22,179 nt of DNA from JAVJUS01 sp040220455. Its GTDB lineage: Bacteria > Pseudomonadota > Alphaproteobacteria > DSM-16000 > Inquilinaceae. Below the pieces are notes generated by a model. It was not told where the DNA came from. It did no database searches and was given only the letters and a program-made list of their open reading frames with translations. The stretch lies in the NCBI GenBank assembly GCA_040220455.1, contig JAVJUS010000109.1:1-22179 (forward strand), given 5' to 3'. Shown here piece after piece: positions 1 through 5,239 of the stretch (its first letter is position 1; the number at the start of each line of letters is the position of its first letter). Position numbers and translations under genes: made by a program.

Positions 1-135
1 CCTCCACTCGGCCCTCGACTACCGGTCGCCGGACGAGTTCGAGGCGGACCAGCCGCCCCCGCCGCCGGCAGGCCTGCCGGCGGCGGGGGCCTAACCAGAC
101 TGTGTCTTTTGCCGCTGTCTCACCGATGGGGTGCA
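1..135 (+). mobile_element. Right end of an IS3-family insertion sequence
   Basis: The stretch holds the last 30 codons of a transposase (stop at 92-94) followed by about 40 non-coding bases ending GGGGTGCA at 135. The reverse complement of 95-135 matches 22045-22083 at the other edge: TGCACCCC, five differing bases, TGAGACAG, then GG, AAAAG and ACACAGTC with only two substitutions and one 1-base gap. These are therefore the right and left terminal inverted repeats of the same or very similar elements. The TG...CA ends fit the IS3 family. The rest of the element lies outside the window, so the target duplication cannot be checked. Confidence 0.8.
2..94 (+). CDS. IS3-family transposase (OrfB), C-terminal fragment
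   Basis: Only the last 30 residues are present, starting at codon position 2. They begin LHSALDYRSPDEFE, which matches the conserved end of the IS3-family OrfB integrase core (usual form HSALGYxSPxEFE). A proline- and alanine-rich tail follows, and a TAA stop. In the intact protein the DDE integrase domain cuts and joins the element's ends during transposition; the catalytic residues lie upstream of the window. The family assignment rests on this short C-terminal motif plus the terminal inverted repeat directly after the stop. The gene is truncated by the window edge and is not shown to be broken. Confidence 0.75.
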   Translation, partial: LHSALDYRSPDEFEADQPPPPPAGLPAAGA

Positions 136-153
136 GCTCACCCTTCGAGACAG

Positions 154-240
154 CTTCGTGACCCTTCGTGCCTTCGTGGTGAAAACGTTCATCGGCCCTG
201 CCGCCGACCCGGCTTGGTGATCTTGGTGGCCTTGGTGGTG
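154..240. repeat. CTTCGTG/CTTGGTG dispersed repeat, left copy
   Basis: Bases 154-180 hold three CTTCGTG-type units at about 9-base spacing (CTTCGTGACCCTTCGTGCC, then TTCGTGGT). Bases 213-240 hold three CTTGGTG-type units. About 32 bases separate the two blocks. The same two-block layout occurs in inverted orientation at 21956-22037, and a related copy flanks 4896-5065. The TTCGAGACAGCTTCGTG at the start (144-160) is repeated exactly at 5029-5045, so the element extends somewhat to the left. It begins about 9 bases after the IS end. It has no plausible coding role; it looks like an intergenic palindromic or REP-like repeat. Confidence 0.7.
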
Positions 241-328
241 AGACCCTCGAAGCCCGTTCCAGCCGCTTGACGGGGCGATGTCGCGCCGGTCAGAAGGAAG
301 CGGCTTCACCGAATCGGCCGATCCGCCC

Positions 329-838
329 ATGCGCCGCCGCGTCCTCGCCGTCGTCCTGTCGTTCCTCGTCACGGCGTCGCCGGCCGTGCCGGCGGCGGCG
401 CAGAGCGGGCTGCCGGTGCCGCGTTTCGTCTCGCTGGGCACGGACGAGGCCAATCTGCGTGCCGGGCCGGGCCGGCAATATCCGGTCGAATGGGTCTTCG
501 TGCGACGCTGGCTGCCGGTCGAGGTGGTCGCCGAGTTCGACACCTGGCGGCGCATCCGCGACCGCGACGGCATCGAGGGCTGGGTTCACCAGTCGCTGCT
601 GTCGGGTCGGCGCAGCGTCATCGTCGACGGCGAGGCGATCCGCTCCCTCTTCGCCGAGCCGCGCGAGGACGCCGCCGTTGTCGCCCGGGTCGAGCCCGGG
701 GTGGTCGCCCGGCTGGACCGGTGCCCGGACGCCGAGCAGCCGCATCACGCCTGGTGCTATCTGCGCGTCGGTGGCCATGGCGGCTGGATGCCGCGCACCG
801 CGCTCTGGGGCGTTTACGCCGACGAGGTGGTGGACTGA
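329..838 (+). CDS. Exported bacterial SH3-domain protein
   Basis: This 169-residue protein opens with a clear Sec signal peptide (MRRRVLAVVL..., likely cleavage after the AAAQ around residue 25). Two bacterial SH3-like repeats of the SH3_4 type follow. The first, at about 34-95, carries ANLRAGPG and ends in GWVHQSLLSG. The second, at about 98-157, ends in GGWMPRTALWG. Such proteins sit in the periplasm or envelope and are thought to bind peptidoglycan or other proteins; no catalytic motif is visible. The start at 329 was chosen because it begins the signal peptide. An in-frame ATG at 278 would add 17 residues and hide it. Neither start has a convincing ribosome site, so the start is moderately certain. 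Its closest neighbours are the IS-side repeat upstream and hairpin repeats downstream. Confidence 0.82.
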   Translation: MRRRVLAVVLSFLVTASPAVPAAAQSGLPVPRFVSLGTDEANLRAGPGRQYPVEWVFVRRWLPVEVVAEFDTWRRIRDRDGIEGWVHQSLLSGRRSVIVDGEAIRSLFAEPREDAAVVARVEPGVVARLDRCPDAEQPHHAWCYLRVGGHGGWMPRTALWGVYADEVVD

Positions 839-891
839 CCGGCCGCCGGCCCGACGGCTTGACCCGCCGGGTCCCGCCCCCATACTCGCTG

Positions 892-925
892 GAGCATCAT
901 GCGCCCGAACGAGCGCAGGATGCTC
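892..925. repeat. GGAGCATC hairpin repeat, copy 1
   Basis: The arm GAGCATCATGCGC (892-904) pairs with GCGCAGGATGCTC (913-925), 13 positions with one mismatch around an 8-base loop. The same arm sequences occur at 5156-5194 and, diverged and inverted, at 10504-10541. This marks a small dispersed hairpin family rather than a gene-specific site. Being 54 bases after the SH3 gene it could slow or protect the transcript end, but no T-run follows. Confidence 0.65.
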
Positions 926-940
926 TAGGTTGTTGAAGAT

Positions 941-989
941 AGGGCAATTCCTTCCGAACTGATGATCCCATCAGTTCGGAAATCGCCCT
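941..989. repeat. Perfect 13-bp stem hairpin with outer AGGGC/GCCCT arms
   Basis: TTCCGAACTGATG (952-964) and its exact complement CATCAGTTCGGAA (969-981) form a 13-bp stem with a 4-base loop. Outside it, AGGGC (941-945) pairs with GCCCT (985-989). The structure lies between the SH3 gene and the ABC permease and sits next to hairpin copy 1, so the two may form one composite intergenic repeat. No poly-T follows, so this is not a standard intrinsic terminator; an attenuator or BIME-like role is possible. Confidence 0.6.
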
Positions 990-1046
990 AGCGTTCCACG
1001 CGACCGTTATCGGAGACAGCCCGGCGATGCCGAGCGCGCCGCACCC

Positions 1047-1901
1047 ATGACCGACACCGCCGCCGGGTCGCCGCCGAAGCCGGGCTCCGTGGCGCCGACG
1101 GCGCGCGGCTTCTCACCTGCCCGGGTCGGCGCGATGATCCTGCGTTACTGGTACCTGCTGCGCGGCTCATGGCCCCGGATGCTGGAGCTCGCCTACTGGC
1201 CGACGGTCCAGATGATCATCTGGGGGCTGGTCACGCGCCATCTTCTCACCGACAGCGACTGGGTCGCCCAGGCCGCGGGCGTACTGGTCTCGGCCGTCCT
1301 GCTCTGGGACGTGCTGTTCCGCGGCCAGCTCGGCCTTTCGCTGTCTTTCCTGGAGGAGATGTGGTCACGCAACATGGGCCATCTCTTCGTCAGCCCGCTG
1401 AGGCCCTACGAGTGGGTCGCCTCGATGATGGCGATGAGCCTGATCCGCACGCTGATCGGCGTGGTGCCGGCCGCCCTGCTGGCCATCGCGCTCTACGACA
1501 CCAACGTCTTCGCGCTCGGCCTGCCGCTGCTGGCGTTCTTCGCCAATCTGATGATCTGCGGCTGGTGGATGGCGATGATCATCGTCGCCCTGATCCTGCG
1601 CCTGGGCATGGGTGCAGAGAGCCTGGCCTGGCTCGTCGTCTTCCTGTTCGCCCCGGTCAGCGCGATCTACTACCCGGTCGACGTGCTGCCGCAGGCCTTC
1701 GTCTACCTCGCCTACGCCCTGCCGCCGGCGCATGTCTTCGAGGGCATGCGCGGCGTGCTGTTCGGCGAGGGGTTCTCCTACGCCCATCTCGGCGCCGCGA
1801 TCGGGCTCAACGCCCTCTACATGGCGGGCGCGGCGGGCGTGTTCCTTTGGGCGTTCCACGACGCCCGGCGCCGGGGGGCGCTGCTGCACCAGGGGGAGTG
1901 A
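1047..1901 (+). CDS. ABC-2 type transporter permease
   Basis: This 284-residue integral membrane protein has about six hydrophobic segments (roughly residues 50-66, 76-92, 131-150, 156-181, 191-225 and 247-270) and a short basic cytoplasmic N-terminus. The layout and the amphipathic region around WSRNMGHLFVSPLRPYEW (about 106-123) match ABC-2 family permeases of the NodJ/drug-polysaccharide export type. Such permeases work as dimers with a separate ATP-binding subunit to export lipids, glycans or hydrophobic compounds; the substrate cannot be read here. No ATPase gene is adjacent: upstream are two hairpin repeats and the SH3 gene, downstream is a DUF1194 gene only 4 bases away. The ATPase must be encoded elsewhere. 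The start ATG lacks a strong ribosome site. Confidence 0.85.
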   Translation: MTDTAAGSPPKPGSVAPTARGFSPARVGAMILRYWYLLRGSWPRMLELAYWPTVQMIIWGLVTRHLLTDSDWVAQAAGVLVSAVLLWDVLFRGQLGLSLSFLEEMWSRNMGHLFVSPLRPYEWVASMMAMSLIRTLIGVVPAALLAIALYDTNVFALGLPLLAFFANLMICGWWMAMIIVALILRLGMGAESLAWLVVFLFAPVSAIYYPVDVLPQAFVYLAYALPPAHVFEGMRGVLFGEGFSYAHLGAAIGLNALYMAGAAGVFLWAFHDARRRGALLHQGE

Positions 1902-1905
1902 CGCC

Positions 1906-2754
1906 ATGATCCGCCGCCGGCCCGTCCGCCGCCGCGACCTGTTCCCGGGCGGAACGTCCGCTCTCGTGCTCGCGTTTCTGCTTGCGCTCGGGGCCGGGGC
2001 GCCGACGGCCGCGCCGGCCCATGGCCAGGATGGTGGCGGCGCCGTGTCGGTGGATCTGGAGCTGGTGCTCACGGCCGACGGCTCGGGCTCGATCGACGAC
2101 GACGAGCTGGCCGCCCAGCGCGCGGGCTACGCCGCCGCGCTGTCCGATCCGCGCGTCCTCCAGGCGATCGCCGATGGCTTCGACGGCCGGATCGCGGTGA
2201 CCTATGTCGAATGGGGCGGGGCGACGAGCCAGCACACGATCGCCGACTGGGCGGTGATCGACGGGCCGGACTCGGCGGCCGCGTTCGGCGCCCGGCTGGT
2301 CTCCGAGCCGCGGCAGGCCTTCGGCTGGAACTCGATCTCCAACGCGCTCGACTACAGCCTGACCGCGATCGAGACCAACGCCTACGAGGGCTTCCGCAAG
2401 GTCATCGACGTCTCGGCCGACTCGGGCCAGCGCGGCGGCCGGCCCTTGGCCGACGTGCGCGCCGAGGTGCTGGCCGCCGGCGTGACGATCAACGCGCTGG
2501 CCCTGAACTTCCGGGGCCGGGGCATGTCCGGGCCGGGCGGCATGCCGTTGTCGGAGTATTTCCGCTCCGTCCTGATCGGCGGGCCGGGCGCCTTCGTCCT
2601 GCCGGTCGACCGGGAGAGCGACCTGGCCGACGCGATCCTGCGCAAGCTGCTGCTGGAAATCGCCGGCCGCGTCCCCGCCGGTCCCGCCCTGCGGCCGGCC
2701 GGCACCGCGGCCCTGGAGCATCTTGTCGAACCCGCCCCGCCGGCCGGCCGCTGA
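1906..2754 (+). CDS. Secreted DUF1194 (VWA-like) protein
   Basis: This 282-residue protein has an arginine-rich N-terminus and a hydrophobic signal segment (about residues 17-38, ending near AHGQ). A DUF1194 domain follows, related to von Willebrand A folds. The metal-ion adhesion motif DGSGS (D58, S60, S62) stands at the start of the domain in the expected place for a MIDAS site. The family is mostly alphaproteobacterial and of unknown function; adhesion or metal-dependent protein binding in the periplasm is an inference. The ATG follows AGGGGGAG at a good distance, and that ribosome site overlaps the stop of the ABC permease, 4 bases upstream. The two genes are therefore probably translationally coupled. 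The C-terminus is rich in proline and alanine. Confidence 0.85.
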   Translation: MIRRRPVRRRDLFPGGTSALVLAFLLALGAGAPTAAPAHGQDGGGAVSVDLELVLTADGSGSIDDDELAAQRAGYAAALSDPRVLQAIADGFDGRIAVTYVEWGGATSQHTIADWAVIDGPDSAAAFGARLVSEPRQAFGWNSISNALDYSLTAIETNAYEGFRKVIDVSADSGQRGGRPLADVRAEVLAAGVTINALALNFRGRGMSGPGGMPLSEYFRSVLIGGPGAFVLPVDRESDLADAILRKLLLEIAGRVPAGPALRPAGTAALEHLVEPAPPAGR

Positions 2755-3075
2755 TCCCGCCGGGCGTCCTCCCGGCCGGTTTTGGCAACAAAACGCCGTT
2801 CCCGCCCCGGCCGTGACGCCGGCGGGCTGAGGCGACGCCTCCGCGCCATACCGTAACCCGCTGTCCGCGCGCCAGAACCGGCCGGACCGGCCCGAGTGTG
2901 TCTTCCGCGACACACCGTGGCGGCTTTGTTGCCGACCGGTCACTTTCTTAGTTGTCTATCTAACGATTACCGGCGTATAGCCGCCTTGCGAATGCGGGAG
3001 GAACACGGGGCCCCGCATGCGGGTGGGCAAACCGCCGGCCCGGCGATCACGATCGATCTTGGAGGTTTGAAGGAC
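2755..3075. other. Intergenic leader of the porin gene
   Basis: These 321 bases hold no credible gene. Near the left end is a small AT-rich hairpin (GTTTTG 2779-2784, GCAA loop, CAAAAC 2789-2794), not followed by a T-run. The right half is less GC-rich and contains the candidate porin promoter (2952-2981). Within the predicted leader, ATGCGGG (2992-2998) can pair with CCCGCAT (3012-3018). Ribosome-binding sequence GGAGG lies at 3061-3065 and AAGGA just before the start codon at 3076. Confidence 0.6.
2952..2981 (+). promoter_or_regulatory. Candidate sigma70-type promoter of the porin gene
   Basis: A -35 box TTGTCT (2952-2957) and a -10 box TATAGC (2976-2981) are separated by 18 bases in the most AT-rich part of the gap. 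Transcription would begin near 2988, giving a leader of about 88 bases before the porin ATG, with the hairpin 2992-3018 at its 5' end. This was found by eye only. Confidence 0.35.
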
Positions 3076-4173
3076 ATGAAAAAGTATCTGCTTGCGGGGA
3101 CCGCGCTCGCCGGCTTCGTCGCTTTCGGCGGCCAGGCCTTCGCTCAGGCCGAGCCCGTCACCCTGACGCTCTCGGGCAACGTCGACTTCCAGATGGGTGT
3201 CGGCACCGAGGACAATGAGATCGCTGGCGGTCGCGACCGCGACTACGACGCCAACACGGACGGCGAGATCGTCTTCAACTTCGACGGCGTCGCCGACAAC
3301 GGCCTCGGCTACGGCGGCGAGATCGAGTTCGACGGCGTCACCTCCGATGGTGTCGGCATCGACGAGATCTTCGGCTACATCTCGGGCGGCTGGGGTGAAG
3401 TCCGCCTCGGCGACAAGGAAGGCCCGGTGGCCAACTTCAGCCAGGCCGCTCCGGTGGCCGGCGACGGCATCTGGGACGGCGGATTCGGCACCTACATCAC
3501 CGGCACGACGCCGAACACCGGCGGCTTCGACGCCGACCTGGGCGACGTGACGACGATCCACTACCTGACGCCGAACTTCAACGGCTTCCAGGCGGGCGTC
3601 GCCTTCGCCCCGACCGACACGGCGGGCGCGGGTGGTCCGGAGGACCTGACCGACTCCGCGGGCGTCGGGTCCGGTCCGGCCAATGCGGGCAACCCGAACC
3701 ACGAGAACTACTTCTCGGGCGCGGCTGCCTATGGCGGTGACTTCGGCAATGTCTCGCTGTCGATCAACGCCGGCATCGGCTTCGCCGAGTACGTCGCCAA
3801 CAACGCCGACGACGACGACTACATGAACGCCAACGTCGGCGTGAATGTGGGCTTCGGCGGCTTTACGGTCGGCGGCTCCTGGGTCGGCGTTCTCGAGACC
3901 GCCGGCGGCGTCGAGGACACCAACAACTTCACCTTCGGTGTCGGCTACGGCATGGGTGCGTGGAACGTCGCGCTCAGTGGCATCTACTCGATGTCCGACC
4001 TCGAGGGCGGCGGCGAGAACGAGGACATCACCTTCGGTGCCGGCGCCGACTACGCGCTCGCCGAGGGCCTGAGCGTCTACGCCGACATCGTCTACTTCGA
4101 CGCCGATCGTCCGGGCGGCGCGAACGACAACGACGGCATCGTCGGCCTCGCGGGCGTCGACTTCAACTTCTGA
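3076..4173 (+). CDS. Outer-membrane porin, Gram-negative Porin_4 type
   Basis: This 365-residue protein has a classic signal peptide (MKKYLLAGTALAGFVAFGGQ..., cleavage near AFA-QAEP, residue 23). The mature part alternates polar and hydrophobic residues as in beta-strands, is rich in Gly, Asp and Asn, and ends in VDFNF with the terminal Phe recognised by the BAM complex. It would form a trimeric 16-strand channel for small solutes. The protein is strongly acidic (DDDD near residue 240), as is common in porins of marine or halotolerant bacteria, though that is only suggestive. The start at 3076 is set by the signal peptide and the GGAGG/AAGGA sites; the frame is open upstream but not coding-like. 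The gene is monocistronic, with its own leader and a strong terminator, as expected for an abundant protein. Confidence 0.93.
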   Translation: MKKYLLAGTALAGFVAFGGQAFAQAEPVTLTLSGNVDFQMGVGTEDNEIAGGRDRDYDANTDGEIVFNFDGVADNGLGYGGEIEFDGVTSDGVGIDEIFGYISGGWGEVRLGDKEGPVANFSQAAPVAGDGIWDGGFGTYITGTTPNTGGFDADLGDVTTIHYLTPNFNGFQAGVAFAPTDTAGAGGPEDLTDSAGVGSGPANAGNPNHENYFSGAAAYGGDFGNVSLSINAGIGFAEYVANNADDDDYMNANVGVNVGFGGFTVGGSWVGVLETAGGVEDTNNFTFGVGYGMGAWNVALSGIYSMSDLEGGGENEDITFGAGADYALAEGLSVYADIVYFDADRPGGANDNDGIVGLAGVDFNF

Positions 4174-4190
4174 TCACGTGTGATGCCTCA

Positions 4191-4246
4191 CCCGTTCTTT
4201 CGTGAACGGGCGACCTGGGGGGACGGCCACGGCCGTCCCCCTTTTT
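4191..4246 (+). terminator. Intrinsic terminator of the porin gene
   Basis: A strong GC-rich hairpin (GGGGACGGC from about 4219 paired with GCCGTCCCC up to about 4240, short loop) is followed by TTTTT at 4242-4246. A smaller hairpin, CCCGTTC (4191-4197) with GAACGGG (4204-4210), precedes it. Together they end the porin transcript 20-70 bases after the stop codon. Confidence 0.88.
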
Positions 4247-4319
4247 CTTGCGCCGACGGGCCGGCGCGGTGGGGGCAAGCCGCTTGCACGGGCCGGTGAT
4301 TTCTGCTTCGTTCGCCGCC

Positions 4320-4868
4320 ATGAGCCCGCGCCGACTCGCCCGCCTCGCCGCCGTCCCCGCCCTGGCCGCCGCCTTCGCGCTGGCCGCCTGCGCCGACCGC
4401 CCGTTCGAATCGGACGAGCTCGGTTCGGGCGGCGACACGGGTGAGGAGCGCCGCCAGGCCCGCTTCAGGGACAACGGCAGCATCCTGGGCGGCGACGGGC
4501 TGGTCTTCGGCGGCGGCGGCGACGACGAGGGCGTGGCCGGCGGGTCCGGCATCGGCGTCAACAGCTTCCTGTGGCGCGCCAGCCTCGACACGCTCTCCTT
4601 CATGCCGATCACATCGGCCGACCCGTTCGGCGGCGTGATCCTGACCGACTGGTACACCCCGCCCGACACGCCGGACGAGCGGTTCAAGCTCAACATCTTC
4701 ATCCTGGGCCGCCAGCTCCGCGCCGACGGCGTGCGCGTCTCCGCCTTCCGGCAGGTGCGCGACGGCCAGGGCGGCTGGCAGGACGCCGCCGTCGATCCGG
4801 CGACCGAGACGACGCTCGAGAACACGATCCTGACCCGCGCCCGCGAGCTGCGCATCGCCTCGCTCTGA
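4320..4868 (+). CDS. DUF3576 outer-membrane lipoprotein
   Basis: This 182-residue protein begins with a basic N-region and hydrophobic core ending in the lipobox LAAC (Cys24), so it should be lipidated and anchored in a membrane. After a Gly/Asp-rich linker (about residues 30-75) comes the conserved DUF3576 domain. It contains NSFLWRASLDTLSF, the ADPFGGVILTDWYT segment and a C-terminal ENTILTRARELRIASL helix. The family is almost confined to Alphaproteobacteria and its function is unknown. Position just upstream of leuS, lptE and holA is its usual context, and the link to LptE suggests an envelope role (inference). The start at 4320 was chosen because it begins the signal peptide; an upstream in-frame TTG at 4248 lies beside the porin terminator. 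Confidence 0.87.
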   Translation: MSPRRLARLAAVPALAAAFALAACADRPFESDELGSGGDTGEERRQARFRDNGSILGGDGLVFGGGGDDEGVAGGSGIGVNSFLWRASLDTLSFMPITSADPFGGVILTDWYTPPDTPDERFKLNIFILGRQLRADGVRVSAFRQVRDGQGGWQDAAVDPATETTLENTILTRARELRIASL

Positions 4869-4895
4869 GCCCCCGCGCCGGCGCGCCGGCAATCC

Positions 4896-5065
4896 ACCAC
4901 GAAGTCCACGAAGATCACGAAGGGCAAGGCGCGGGACGGCGATCGAGCCGCCCGGGGCTGAAACTCCTTCGTTCACGGGCGCCTGACGGCGCCGGGACAA
5001 ATGGCCGTCAAGCGCGCCCGCTCCAGTATTCGAGACAGCTTCGTGGTCTTCGTGACCTTCGTGGT
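4896..5065. repeat. CACGAAG inverted-arm element, central copy
   Basis: The 27-base arm at 4896-4922 (three CACGAAG units) and the arm at 5039-5065 (three CTTCGTG units) are inverted copies agreeing at 24 of 27 positions, separated by about 116 bases. The right arm is preceded by TTCGAGACAGCTTCGTG (5029-5045), identical to 144-160. No open reading frame with coding character lies between the arms. The form resembles a small non-autonomous palindromic element or long REP; a large imperfect hairpin could form in the transcript. Confidence 0.7.
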
Positions 5066-5071
5066 AAGACC

Positions 5072-5090
5072 CGAATCGACAGTCGATTCG
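5072..5090. promoter_or_regulatory. Perfect 19-bp palindrome upstream of leuS
   Basis: CGAATCGAC (5072-5080) and GTCGATTCG (5082-5090) are exact complements around a single central A, about 150 bases before the leuS start. It could be a dimeric-regulator operator or the edge of the neighbouring repeat element; nothing in the sequence decides between these. Confidence 0.35.
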
Positions 5091-5155
5091 CCGCCAGCGC
5101 CCGGCCCGCTTGTCACGCCCCGGCCCGTCCATTAGAACCGCTCGCGGAGTGCACC

Positions 5156-5194
5156 GGAGCATCCTGCGCCCGACTGGCGCAGACAAGATGCTCC
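5156..5194. repeat. GGAGCATC hairpin repeat, copy 2
   Basis: GGAGCATC (5156-5163) pairs with GATGCTCC (5187-5194), and CTGCGC (5164-5169) pairs with GCGCAG (5177-5182), with an ACAA bulge. The sequence matches copy 1 at 892-925, including the loop start CCGA and a CCCTAG shortly downstream. It sits 46 bases before the leuS start, so it would lie in any leader transcribed from upstream. Confidence 0.65.
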
Positions 5195-5239
5195 AACTTG
5201 CCCTAGCGGGATCTCCAGCGGCGCGTCGGGAGGCGTCCT

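Larger units (their letters stand above)
4869..5239. other. Repeat-rich gap before leuS
   Basis: These 371 bases are almost wholly repeat or palindrome and hold no gene. In order: a perfect palindrome GCCGGCGCGCCGGC (4877-4890) just after the DUF3576 stop; the CACGAAG inverted-arm element (4896-5065); the palindrome at 5072-5090; the GGAGCATC hairpin copy 2 (5156-5194) followed by CCCTAG; and the leuS ribosome site GGGAGG (5228-5233). No clear promoter could be picked out. Confidence 0.65.

Noticed and set aside
2779..2794. GTTTTG-GCAA-CAAAAC hairpin after the DUF1194 gene
   Set aside because: The stem is only 6 bp and AT-rich and no T-run follows, so it is not supported as a terminator.
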